Shown: positions 45,918 to 53,877 of the stretch, piece by piece
Numbering within the stretch: the stretch's first letter is position 1
Layout: the number at the start of each line of letters is the position of its first letter
From: Desulfovibrionales bacterium
GTDB lineage: Bacteria; Desulfobacterota; Desulfovibrionia; Desulfovibrionales; Desulfovibrionaceae
Direction: 5' to 3'
DNA: 64,000 nt
Assembly (NCBI GenBank): GCA_030156255.1
Contig: JASGMV010000004.1
Span: 1 to 64,000, forward strand
Position numbers and translations under genes: made by a program
The notes under the pieces: model-generated
Seen by the model: the letters and a program-made list of their open reading frames with translations, nothing else
Told to the model about the DNA's origin: nothing
Database searches by the model: none

Positions 45918-46705
45918 TAGCCTAACCGCTCGTTGATCTCTTCGGCGATTTTTACGCCGGACATGAGCATGCCGCCGAAAATGGGGCCCATGCGATAGGC
46001 GCCGAAGGCCGCGTTGGCGGCCATGCCGACGACGTAGACGCCGGGGAAGATTTCGCGGCTGTTTTCCATGGTGGAGATCTCGGCGCGCTCCGCCCACATG
46101 GACTGCTCGCCCTCGATGCCGCCCGAAGGCGTGTTCAGGGAGACGTCGTTTTTGCGCACCAGGGTTTTCAGCAGCTCGGTGGGGTGCCCGGTGGCTTCAA
46201 TGACGTACTTGGTGTGCAGAACCAGGGGGTCTACATGCAAGCCGGCCATCTCCACGGGGGAGGAGTTGATGACCAGGCCGGTGACGTGGGAAACGCCGTC
46301 CACGTCGCGCAGGCAGACGTCCTCGACCGTGGTGCAGTTGAAGACTTTGGCGCCGGCCAGGCAGGCCTTGGAGGCCAGGGTCGTGGTGGCGGTCACGGCG
46401 TCCACGGTCCAGTAGTTGGGCTTGAACTGCTTCAGCGTCAGGCCGGCGTCCTCCAGGATGCCCTTGCTTTCGTCCTGGACGACGATGTAGTTCCAGGTCA
46501 TGCCTCCGCCCCACATGCCTCCGCCGATGGACAGCTTGCGTTCGAACAAAGCCACGTTGCGACCCTTCTCCGCCAGCTTCCAGGCTGCCGTGAGGCCGGA
46601 AGGTCCGCCGCCCACGATGGCCACGTCGAGGCTCAGGCTGGAGAGGAATTTCTTGTAGTATTCGGTAACGATTGCTTCTGAAATAGTCCGTTCATCCAAA
46701 GACAT
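45917..46705 (-). CDS. thi4: sulfide-dependent thiazole synthase, Thi4 type with active-site His
   Basis: Forms the thiazole half of thiamine from NAD, glycine and sulfur. The 262-residue Rossmann protein has VAIVGGGPSGLTAAWKLAEK and FERKLSIGGGMWGGGM. At the position of the sulfur-donor Cys of eukaryotic suicide Thi4 it has His157 in AGLHVDP, as in methanogen enzymes that use free sulfide catalytically. The start at 46705 follows AAGGAGCAACC; a longer frame to 46921 has no support. No TPP riboswitch sequence was seen in the 293-bp leader region. Confidence 0.93.
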   Translation of the reverse strand: MSLDERTISEAIVTEYYKKFLSSLSLDVAIVGGGPSGLTAAWKLAEKGRNVALFERKLSIGGGMWGGGMTWNYIVVQDESKGILEDAGLTLKQFKPNYWTVDAVTATTTLASKACLAGAKVFNCTTVEDVCLRDVDGVSHVTGLVINSSPVEMAGLHVDPLVLHTKYVIEATGHPTELLKTLVRKNDVSLNTPSGGIEGEQSMWAERAEISTMENSREIFPGVYVVGMAANAAFGAYRMGPIFGGMLMSGVKIAEEINERLG

Positions 46706-46998
46706 TGGTTGCTCCTTCTGGGTGTGATTCGAGGCGTCGTCTGACGCCGCATCAGCCGCACAAATGCTCGCTGCTCCACAAGGGGCGCGCGCATGGCGCG
46801 AAAAAAGGCTGGACCGGACGTATGGGCATACGGAAGGGTCAGGTCTCTCCAAAGCGACGCAGGGCCCGCCTTCGGCGGCGATTCTTCGGCGCACGCCAGT
46901 GCGACGTTTTATAGCCCTCAACGCAACGTTTGTCCATGCGCCGACCCGCTTGGCGGGCGGGGCTTCCTGTCCTGCGCCGGCTCTGCTATGACACGCTC

Positions 46999-48333
46999 AT
47001 GCCTGAACGTTTCGATTTGCCTTGCGAGGCGATTCTGGACTCCACCGCCGACGGCGTGTTCACGGTGGACCGGGATTGGAGCATTACTTCCTTCAACGCA
47101 GCGGCCGAGCGCATCACCGGCATCCCCCGGGACGAGGCTCTGGGACGCAAGTGCTGGGAGGTGTTCCGGTCCAGCCTGTGCGACGGCGAGTGCGCCATGC
47201 GCGCCTGCCTGGCCAAGGACATCCGGCTGTCCAACAAATCCATCTTCATCGTCCGCCCGGACGGCGAGAAGGTGCCGGTCTCCATCAGCGCCGCGCCGCT
47301 CAAGAACTCGGACGGCGTCGTGATCGGCGGAGTGGAGACTTTCCGCGACCTCACCGAAATTCAGATCATGCGCAGCAAGGTCGAGGAGACGTACACTTTC
47401 GAGGACATCGTCGGCAAAAGCCGGGCTTTGACGAAAATTTTCCGCATCATGCCGCAGATCGGCAAAAGCGAGGCCACCGTGCTGCTTTTGGGCGAATCCG
47501 GCACGGGCAAGGAGCTTTTCGCCAGGGCGCTGCACCATCTCAGCGACAGGAAAAACGGTCCGTTCGTGGCCGTGAACTGCGGCGCCTTGCCCGACACCCT
47601 CCTGGAGTCCGAACTGTTCGGCTACAAGGCCGGCGCCTTTACCGACGCCAAGCGCGACAAGCCCGGACGGTTCGAGCTGGCGTCGGGCGGCGTGATTTTT
47701 CTGGATGAAATCGGCGACCTGCCGGGAAAGCTCCAGGTCAAGCTGTTGCGGGTGCTTCAGGAAAAGACCTACGAACCCCTGGGCTCGGTGACGCCCGTGG
47801 CGACCGACGCCCGGGTGGTGGCCGCGACCAATCGCGACCTGGAGGCGCTGGTCGCCTCGGGAGAATTTCGCCAGGACCTGTATTACCGGCTCAACGTGGT
47901 CACCCTGCGCTTGCCGCCTCTGCGCGAGCGCCGGGAGGACGTCGGGCTGCTCATTCAGCACTTCGTGCGCCGACTGAACGCCATGCAGGGCAAGAACGTG
48001 GAGGGGCTCTCCGAAGACGCCATGCAGATTCTCATGCGCCACGATTTTCCGGGCAACGTTCGCGAGCTGGAGAATATTCTGGAGTTCGCCTTCATTCTCT
48101 GCCCCGGGGGCTTCATCCAGGTGGAGCATTTGCCCGAGCATTTGCAGCCGGAAAGCAGGAGTTCGGCGGACTTCAGCGAACCGAGAACCCTGGAGGAAAT
48201 CAAATGCCGGGCCGTTCTCGAATCCCTGGCCCGCAACCAGGGCCGCCGTATGGCCGTCTGCCGGGAGCTCGGCGTGTCCAAGGACACTCTGCGCCGAATG
48301 CTGGCCCGTTGCGAAAAGATGGGCGAAAAATAA
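46999..48333 (+). CDS. sigma-54-dependent PAS activator with GAFTDA loop
   Basis: Enhancer-binding protein of 444 residues. A PAS domain covers about 8-120 and includes KCWEVFRSSLCDGECAMRAC. The AAA+ core has Walker A GESGTGKE (165-172) and Walker B VIFLDEIGDL. The sigma-54 loop is GAFTDA (212-217) rather than GAFTGA, a variant that I recall in PAS-type activators. The C-terminal helix-turn-helix ends CRELGVSKDTLRRML. It lies directly upstream of a sigma-54 promoter and the NifX/Mrp genes, the arrangement known for orange-protein clusters in Desulfovibrio. The ribosome site is weak. Confidence 0.92.
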   Translation: MPERFDLPCEAILDSTADGVFTVDRDWSITSFNAAAERITGIPRDEALGRKCWEVFRSSLCDGECAMRACLAKDIRLSNKSIFIVRPDGEKVPVSISAAPLKNSDGVVIGGVETFRDLTEIQIMRSKVEETYTFEDIVGKSRALTKIFRIMPQIGKSEATVLLLGESGTGKELFARALHHLSDRKNGPFVAVNCGALPDTLLESELFGYKAGAFTDAKRDKPGRFELASGGVIFLDEIGDLPGKLQVKLLRVLQEKTYEPLGSVTPVATDARVVAATNRDLEALVASGEFRQDLYYRLNVVTLRLPPLRERREDVGLLIQHFVRRLNAMQGKNVEGLSEDAMQILMRHDFPGNVRELENILEFAFILCPGGFIQVEHLPEHLQPESRSSADFSEPRTLEEIKCRAVLESLARNQGRRMAVCRELGVSKDTLRRMLARCEKMGEK

Positions 48334-48367
48334 GTCCGCCCCCTAGCCTTTCGGGCGCATTGCACGT

Positions 48368-48390
48368 CCTTTTTTGAACGACTCAAAAGG
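48368..48390. promoter_or_regulatory. candidate activator site upstream of the ORP-like cluster
   Basis: An interrupted palindrome CCTTTTTTGA-ACGAC-TCAAAAGG, 43 bp upstream of the sigma-54 promoter. It could be the binding site of the neighbouring PAS activator. Single copy. Confidence 0.45.
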
Positions 48391-48433
48391 CCGCTTTTCA
48401 GTAATCTATTGAAAATATTTCGTAAAGTTCGAT

Positions 48434-48449
48434 TGGCGCCGGGGTTGCT
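48434..48449 (+). promoter_or_regulatory. sigma-54 promoter of the ORP-like cluster
   Basis: TGGCGCCGGGGTTGCT keeps GG and GC 10 nt apart and the TTGCT of the -12 element. It is 56 bp upstream of the first ATG (48506) and downstream of the adjacent activator gene. Confidence 0.7.
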
Positions 48450-48505
48450 TTGGAGAAGCGAGTTTGCGGCAATATCCTTCGTCTACGCCGCCGGGAAGTG
48501 ACAAG

Positions 48506-48952
48506 ATGGAAGTTTGTTTAGCGTGCTACGAGGACCGGCTGGCGTCGGTCTTTGAAAATTCGACCGATCTGAGATTCTATCAGTGCGACGGTCTTGAGAT
48601 TTGCCCCGCGGGCCGCCTATCCCTTCCCTCAAAGGACCCGATGGACAGGACATCCGCCATATTGGCCCGCGGGGTAAAATTTTTGGTCTGCGGCGCCATT
48701 TGTCGGTGCGCCTACCAAGTGCTGCGTTCGGCGGGCGTTCAGGTGGCCTGCTGGCGTTGCGGGGAGGTGAGGGATGTTCTGCAGGCTTTGCAAGACGACG
48801 CTTTGGATAAGCTCGCCATGCCGGGATGCCCCGGAAGGCCGTGCTGCAGCCCGGGACAAGGCGCGGGTTGGCGGCGCGGGCGCAGGGCGGGCCTTGCGCG
48901 GGGAGATTTTTCTCTGCTCGAACGATCCAGCAGCAAAGGAGAAAAGAAATGA
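48506..48952 (+). CDS. NifX/NifB-C-like Cys-rich cluster protein
   Basis: The 148-residue protein has the dinitrogenase iron-molybdenum cofactor (NifX-like) fold pattern: RLASVFENSTDLRFY, then LARGVKFLVCGAICRCAYQV, then SAGVQVACWRCGEVRDVLQ. It carries 12 Cys, including CLAC at the start and CPGRPCC near the end, followed by a basic tail. It may bind a metal-sulfur cluster. The start follows GGGAAGTG. Its TGA overlaps the ATG of the next gene (ATGA), so the two are coupled. Confidence 0.83.
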   Translation: MEVCLACYEDRLASVFENSTDLRFYQCDGLEICPAGRLSLPSKDPMDRTSAILARGVKFLVCGAICRCAYQVLRSAGVQVACWRCGEVRDVLQALQDDALDKLAMPGCPGRPCCSPGQGAGWRRGRRAGLARGDFSLLERSSSKGEKK

Positions 48953-49308
48953 AGATCGCAGTTAGTTGCCAGGGCGAGACCCCGGACAGCCCGGTGGACC
49001 CGCGTTTTGGCCGCACCAGCGGATTTTTGGTCTATGATTCGGAAACCAAGGCGTATGAGCGAGTGAATAATACGCAGAATCTGTCGCTGCCCCAGGGCGC
49101 GGGATTGCAGACCGCCCAGAACGTCTACCAGAGCGGCGCCAAGGCCGTTGTCTCCGGCCACGTCGGCCCCAAGGCGTATCTTGCGTTGGAGAAGGGCGGC
49201 GTCAAAATCTATCTGGCGGACGGCATGACCGTGCAGCAGGCCGTGGACAAGGTGCTGGCCGGCGAACTGAAGCCTGCGGACGGCGCGGATAAAGACGGCC
49301 ATTGGTAA
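48949..49308 (+). CDS. NifX-like small cluster protein, ORP family
   Basis: A single NifX-type domain of 119 residues: MKIAVSCQGETPDSPVDPRF, GFLVYDSETKAYE, TAQNVYQSGAKAVVSGHVGP, and IYLADGMTVQQAVDKVLAGE. These proteins are related to the Mo-Cu orange protein of Desulfovibrio and to NifX/NifB. The ATG follows AAAGGAG. Second gene of the sigma-54 operon. Its exact cofactor cannot be read from sequence. Confidence 0.9.
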   Translation: MKIAVSCQGETPDSPVDPRFGRTSGFLVYDSETKAYERVNNTQNLSLPQGAGLQTAQNVYQSGAKAVVSGHVGPKAYLALEKGGVKIYLADGMTVQQAVDKVLAGELKPADGADKDGHW

Positions 49309-49396
49309 ACCGGATGTTTTTTCATTGACTTGACGGCCGGGGTGATTATTCCTTGGCCTGGACCCTCGAGTCCAAATTTAACGACAGGAGCATCAT

Positions 49397-50668
49397 ATGA
49401 GCAATTCTGGCTGCGGCAGCTGTTCCTCCTCGGGAGAGGGCTGCTCGTCCTCGGGCTGCGGAGCGGATCCGCGGGAGGCGAAACTGATCCAACAGGTTGG
49501 CCGGATCAAGAACAAGATCGTGGTTCTTTCGGGCAAAGGCGGCGTGGGCAAGAGCACTGTGGCCGCGAATATCGCCGTGGCGTTGTCCCTGGCCGGCAAG
49601 AAGGTCGGTCTGCTGGACGTGGACGTGCACGGTCCGTCCATTCCCCGGCTGTTGAGTTTGTCCGACAAGAAGCCCCACATTGAAACGGATTGCATGGAGC
49701 CGGTGCCCTGGAGCCAGAATCTGTCGGTCATGTCTTTGGGCTTTTTGCTGCCCAGCGCCGAGGACGCCGTGATTTGGCGCGGTCCCATGAAAATCGGGAT
49801 GATCAAGCAGTTCGTCACCGACGTCGCCTGGGGCGACCTTGACTTCCTGGTGGTCGACTGCCCTCCGGGCACGGGTGATGAACCGCTTTCCGCCCTGCAG
49901 ACCATGGGTCAGGACGCCCAGGCCGTCATCGTGACCACGCCCCAGGGCTTGGCCGTGGACGACGTGCGGCGCTCCGTGACCTTCTGCCGCCAGGTCGGCA
50001 ACCCTGTTCTGGGCATTGTCGAAAACATGAGCGGTTTTGTCTGCCCCGATTGCGGCAAGCGGCACGACATTTTCAACGCCGGCGGCGGCGAGCGGCTGGC
50101 CAAGGAGATGGGCGTGACGTTCCTGGGCGCCATTCCCATGGACCCGGAGATGGTCCGCGCCGCGGATGAAGGCTATCCTTTCCTGAAGGTCCACGAGCAC
50201 GGCCCCACGGCCGAAGCCTTGCTGACCATCATCAAGCCTATGCTGGCGCTGTCCGGCTCCCTGCAGGAGACCAAAGGAGGCTCCCAGGAATTGCCCGAGC
50301 TGAAAGATTTGTCCAACTCCGACGGCGTGGCGCGTATCGCCGTGCCCTGCGCCCAGGGCCGGCTGTGCATGCACTTCGGCCACTGCGAGCAGTTCGCCCT
50401 GGTGGACGTCGATCTGAAGGACCGCTCCATCAAGAATGTCACCATGGAGACGCCTCCTCCGCACGAACCCGGGCTGTACCCGACTTGGATCGCGGAAAGG
50501 GGCGTCGGGTTGGTGCTGGCCGGCGGCATGGGCGCGCGGGCCCAGTCGATGTTCACGGACAAGGGCGTCCGGGTGCTGGTCGGCGCGCCGGCCGAGGAGC
50601 CGGACGCCGTGGTTCGCAAATATCTGGAGGGTTCGCTGCAGTTGGGCTCCAACACCTGCGACCACTAG
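49397..50668 (+). CDS. Mrp ATPase fused to ORP/NifX domain (MrpORP-like)
   Basis: The 423-residue fusion starts with a Cys/Ser/Gly-rich segment, NSGCGSCSSSGEGCSSSGCG, a possible cluster site. The Mrp/NBP35 P-loop ATPase follows (SGKGGVGKSTVA at 45-56, DVDVHGPSIPRLL, CPPGTGDEP, and the cluster motif VCPDC near 217). From about 305 there is a NifX/ORP domain (ARIAVPCAQGRLCMHFGHCE). This layout matches the MrpORP fusions of Desulfovibrio. The function is likely Fe-S or metal-cluster assembly or delivery. The ribosome site is GACAGGAGC. Third gene of the cluster. Confidence 0.92.
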   Translation: MSNSGCGSCSSSGEGCSSSGCGADPREAKLIQQVGRIKNKIVVLSGKGGVGKSTVAANIAVALSLAGKKVGLLDVDVHGPSIPRLLSLSDKKPHIETDCMEPVPWSQNLSVMSLGFLLPSAEDAVIWRGPMKIGMIKQFVTDVAWGDLDFLVVDCPPGTGDEPLSALQTMGQDAQAVIVTTPQGLAVDDVRRSVTFCRQVGNPVLGIVENMSGFVCPDCGKRHDIFNAGGGERLAKEMGVTFLGAIPMDPEMVRAADEGYPFLKVHEHGPTAEALLTIIKPMLALSGSLQETKGGSQELPELKDLSNSDGVARIAVPCAQGRLCMHFGHCEQFALVDVDLKDRSIKNVTMETPPPHEPGLYPTWIAERGVGLVLAGGMGARAQSMFTDKGVRVLVGAPAEEPDAVVRKYLEGSLQLGSNTCDH

Positions 50669-50735
50669 AGTATTTTACGCTTGAAATGCTTGTTGCACGG
50701 CGGGCGCAGCCCGTCTGCAAGCATTTCAACGTCTT
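50668..50735 (+). repeat. composite palindromic repeat, copy 3 (hairpin C only)
   Basis: TTGAAATGCTTG (50681-50692) pairs perfectly with CAAGCATTTCAA (50718-50729), with an inner CGGGC/GCCCG stem. The preceding GAGTATTTTACGC matches the family edge. The first G of the element is the last base of the TAG stop of the Mrp fusion. Confidence 0.8.
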
Positions 50736-50885
50736 CTGAATGCGTTAGAATGGTCGGAGGGGCCGCTCTCCCTTCACCAGACGATGCATAAGCGGCGGGT
50801 TCGGTATGTTCCGGGCTCGCCGTTTTTTATGGAGCGGGCTGCGCAAGCACTCTGAAGAATAAGTCTGCACTGTCGTTCGTTTTGC

Positions 50886-51000
50886 TTTGCAGAGCATTTC
50901 ACCTTTGTCAAAGGTGAAATGCTCTGCAAAGATTTGCTCGCAACTCTTTGTTGCGAAATGTTTGCTGAACGGCTGGCGCAGTCAGCATCTCAACCGTATC
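50886..51000 (-). repeat. composite palindromic repeat, copy 4 (inverted, diverged)
   Basis: It begins with a perfect 22-bp palindrome (50886-50907 with 50909-50930; core GCATTTCACCTTTG). A hairpin-B-like segment GATTTGCTCGCAAC (50931-50944) follows, then TTGCGAAATG and a diverged hairpin C ending near 51000. The order A-B-C equals copy 2. Confidence 0.7.
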
Positions 51001-51514
51001 CCTACATCTCCAGGAAGCGTCGCCCGTTCCGTGGAAAATGAACACTAGGTCGTAGACACCGGATTCTACTGTTACGTTTTTCACAAGTTTCGTGTCGTAG
51101 AGGCGAAGCGTACGCTTTTTCCGACATCCTGCGTTGGACGCCGATACACGATCTTCATATTTGAGTTTGTCTGTTGAAAATTATCATTCCAACACGATGA
51201 TGATCCTGCGATGCCTGGACAAGCAAGGCCCGTTGCGGCAATGAAAGCAGCGCCGGAGCAAGAAGTTGCGCGATGAAACGGAATAGAGCGTTTCATCGCG
51301 ATGACGTCTTGATTAAGGTTCTCGCGAAACTTACTTGTTTGAGTGGAAAAAAAGGGAGTTCCAGCTTGGCGCGCTGTTTCGTTGGACATGATTAAGGATG
51401 CAGCCGATTCTGCGGAGTCCCCTCGCAGGGCCTAGCCCTTGGGCGCCGCCTATGGTAGCGTTTTACCGTTAAGGGGCGATGCTGCGGAATTTTTTGAAGA
51501 AAATTGGAGCGTTC
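51001..51514. other. intergenic region upstream of rocD
   Basis: About 510 bp with no convincing gene. It contains a perfect 12-bp hairpin CGCGATGAAACG/CGTTTCATCGCG at 51269-51300 (8-nt loop). The 102-codon frame on the minus strand at 51081-51389 has no ribosome site. The promoter of rocD must lie here. Confidence 0.5.
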
Positions 51515-52738
51515 ATGAAGGCCGAAGACTACATCGCCCTGGAAGACCGGTATGGGGCGCACAATTACAGCCCGTTGGACGTGGTGCTGGCGAAGGGCCG
51601 GGGCGTCTGGGTTTGGGACGTGGAAGGGCGGCGCTACATGGACTGTCTGTCCGCCTATTCGGCCTTGAACCAGGGTCATTGCCATCCCGCCATCCTCAAG
51701 GCCTTGACCGAGCAGGCCGCGAAGCTGACCTTGACCTCGCGGGCTTTCCGAAACGACCAGCTGGGGCCATTCTATCAAGAGATTTGCGAGCTGACCCGGT
51801 CGCACAAGGTGTTGCCTATGAACTCCGGCGCCGAGGCCGTGGAGACGGCCGTCAAGGCGGTGCGCAAATGGGGCTACTCCATCAAGGGCGTTGGGCTGGA
51901 TCAGGCCGAGATCATCGTGTGCGAGAACAATTTTCACGGACGGACCATCACCATCGTGGGATTTTCCAGCCACGAGAGTTATAAGGAGGGATTCGGTCCG
52001 TTCACGCCGGGATTTCGCATGGTTCCTTTCGGCGACGCGGAGGCTGTCGAACAGGCCGTCAATGAGAACACCGTGGGAATTCTGGTCGAGCCCATCCAGG
52101 GAGAAGGCGGCATTGTCATTCCTCCGGACGGTTATTTGCGGGCGTTGCGGCGGATTTGCGACGAGAACCGGATGGTGTTGGTGCTGGATGAGATTCAGAC
52201 GGGACTTGGCCGGACGGGGAAGCTGTTCGCCGAGGAGCACGAAGGGATCGAGGCCGACGCCACATTGGTGGGCAAGGCTCTGTCCGGCGGATTTTATCCG
52301 GTGTCGGCCGTGCTTTCCAACTCGGAAGTCCTGAGCGTCTTCATGCCCGGCGAGCACGGCAGCACGTTCGGCGGCAATCCGCTGGGCTGCGCCGTGGCCC
52401 GGGCGGCCCTCCGGGTGCTGACGGAGGAAGGGCTCATCGACAACGCCCGGCGCATGGGCGGGCGTTTCATGGATGCGCTCTCCCGGATGAACAGCCCGGT
52501 GGTCGCCGAGGTCCGCGGCAGAGGGTTGCTTATCGGCCTGGAGTTGATTCCCGAAGCCGGCGGCGCCCGCCGGTATTGCGAGGCGCTTCGAGAACGCGGT
52601 CTGCTGTGCAACGCCACCCGGGAGCATGTCCTCCGTTTGGCGCCGCCGCTCATCATCACTGAGGAGGAAACGGACTGGGCGCTGGAGCAACTCGGCGAGG
52701 TCCTTGGCAAAGAGGCGGGAGTGTCGCCGGATGTCTGA
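51515..52738 (+). CDS. rocD: ornithine-oxo-acid aminotransferase
   Basis: Class III PLP aminotransferase of 407 residues that converts ornithine to glutamate semialdehyde. Motifs: [77 protein letters not shown] and the PLP-Lys segment [15 protein letters not shown]. The start at 51515 follows GGAGCGTTC; an in-frame ATG at 51479 is less likely. Its end overlaps the PilZ gene by 8 bp. Confidence 0.94.
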   Translation: MKAEDYIALEDRYGAHNYSPLDVVLAKGRGVWVWDVEGRRYMDCLSAYSALNQGHCHPAILKALTEQAAKLTLTSRAFRNDQLGPFYQEICELTRSHKVLPMNSGAEAVETAVKAVRKWGYSIKGVGLDQAEIIVCENNFHGRTITIVGFSSHESYKEGFGPFTPGFRMVPFGDAEAVEQAVNENTVGILVEPIQGEGGIVIPPDGYLRALRRICDENRMVLVLDEIQTGLGRTGKLFAEEHEGIEADATLVGKALSGGFYPVSAVLSNSEVLSVFMPGEHGSTFGGNPLGCAVARAALRVLTEEGLIDNARRMGGRFMDALSRMNSPVVAEVRGRGLLIGLELIPEAGGARRYCEALRERGLLCNATREHVLRLAPPLIITEEETDWALEQLGEVLGKEAGVSPDV

Positions 52739-53624
52739 ATCCTACCGCCGCCGACTGTCGTTTTTTTTGACGCGGGCAATGGACCGGATGCGCAACAAGC
52801 GCCTCCGCCGGGCCGTGATCAATCGCCTTTGCGAGGGACGCTTCGTCTTGAGCGTCTATCTCTGCACCTCCACCAGCGACAAGCATCTGGCCGAAGCCCA
52901 GCTTATCGACTTTGCGGGTGGCGAACTGGTTTTGGGGGTGTTTTCCTCGAACAAACGCATGTCCATGGTGAATCCGAAGGGTCGGCGGGTCCGGGTGTAT
53001 TTTCGTCCTTTTGGCGTGGCCGGGCGGAAGATCAACGTTTTCGAGACCTACGTTGCGGACGTCTTTTGGCCGGAGCCCAGCCGGAAGGCCATGACCCTGC
53101 TCGCGCCCATGAATTTCGGATATCTGCCCCGCAGGCGATTCGACCGGCGCAAACTCAAGAGCACGCGGGCCTTCCAGTGCAAGGTCTGGCTTGACCCGGA
53201 GAAATACAACTTCTGGACTTCTCCGGCGGACATCGGGGCCGGCTCGCACGTGGGAAACGGAGCCGGCGCCGCGAAGATCGTGAACATCTCCCAGGGCGGG
53301 CTGAGCGTGGCCGTGCATCCCGTCCAGTTGCGGCGGCCCGTCCGCCGCGGGACCTCGCTGGGATTGGCGCTCAAGGCGTATGATACGCAACGCGGAGAGT
53401 ACAATACGTTTTTGCTCAAAGGCCGGGCCGTGAGCATTCGCAGAGACCCCAGCGGCATGTTGCTGGTGGGGGTGGAGTTTCGTTCCCAGGCCCGACGACC
53501 GTCCAAGGGGGGGCTTCTGAGCTGGACTCGCACGTTGGACGGCTTGCCGGAACTGGGGCGGATGATCCAGGCCATGGAAAACCGCAGCCGCAGCAAATCC
53601 GAAGACAAAGATCCGACCGCCTAG
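52731..53624 (+). CDS. YcgR-like PilZ-domain protein
   Basis: The 297-residue protein has an N-terminal beta domain ([19 protein letters not shown] onward) like YcgR-N, and a C-terminal PilZ domain from about residue 138 with RRRFDRRKL and [13 protein letters not shown] (N-x-S-x-G-G). A basic tail follows. It probably senses c-di-GMP and acts on motility or secretion. The ATG at 52731 is translated from within the rocD end. It overlaps rocD by 8 bp, so the genes are coupled although unrelated in function. Confidence 0.83.
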   Translation: MSESYRRRLSFFLTRAMDRMRNKRLRRAVINRLCEGRFVLSVYLCTSTSDKHLAEAQLIDFAGGELVLGVFSSNKRMSMVNPKGRRVRVYFRPFGVAGRKINVFETYVADVFWPEPSRKAMTLLAPMNFGYLPRRRFDRRKLKSTRAFQCKVWLDPEKYNFWTSPADIGAGSHVGNGAGAAKIVNISQGGLSVAVHPVQLRRPVRRGTSLGLALKAYDTQRGEYNTFLLKGRAVSIRRDPSGMLLVGVEFRSQARRPSKGGLLSWTRTLDGLPELGRMIQAMENRSRSKSEDKDPTA

Positions 53625-53670
53625 AGCGTATTGCGTTTGCAATGCTTGCTTAACGGCAAGCATTGCTCTG
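53624..53670 (+). repeat. composite palindromic repeat, copy 5 (short)
   Basis: GAGCGTATTGCGTTT, then a perfect hairpin GCAATGCTTGC/GCAAGCATTGC (53639-53649 with 53656-53666; loop TTAACG). Starts on the last base of the PilZ stop codon, as copy 3 does for its gene. Confidence 0.78.
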
Positions 53671-53817
53671 GAGCCTGTTCACGCCGCAGAGCGCTTGCGC
53701 GATCTCCACCTTTTTCGCCCTTCCCGAACGCCGCCACCCCGTTGGCCGGCCGCGCCTCGCCGGTTTTCTTGTACGTTCTTCGGAATGTCTTGTTCTTCGC
53801 AGCCTGGACGAAAAAAA

Positions 53818-53845
53818 AGGAGGCGGCCCGATCGGGCCGCCTCCT
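53818..53845 (-). terminator. rho-independent terminator of sat
   Basis: A fully palindromic 28-bp GC stem (AGGAGGCGGCCCGA and its complement), followed on the minus strand by a T-run of eight (TTTTTTTTCG). It lies 33 bp past the sat stop. Confidence 0.92.
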
Positions 53846-53877
53846 GGCGAATCAACGCAACGAAGCGAAAGGCGGTT

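Noticed and set aside
46706-46998. Possible TPP or glycine riboswitch upstream of thi4
   Set aside because: The strand holds GGAGAGACC and, near the ATG, GAAGGAGCAA, which recall pieces of the glycine aptamer. They are about 150 nt apart and the second is simply the ribosome site. The TPP conserved CTGAGA and downstream core are absent.
51081-51389. 102-residue minus-strand frame between the Mrp fusion and rocD
   Set aside because: No ribosome site before any start, no family resemblance, and it contains the 51269-51300 hairpin. Judged to be chance.
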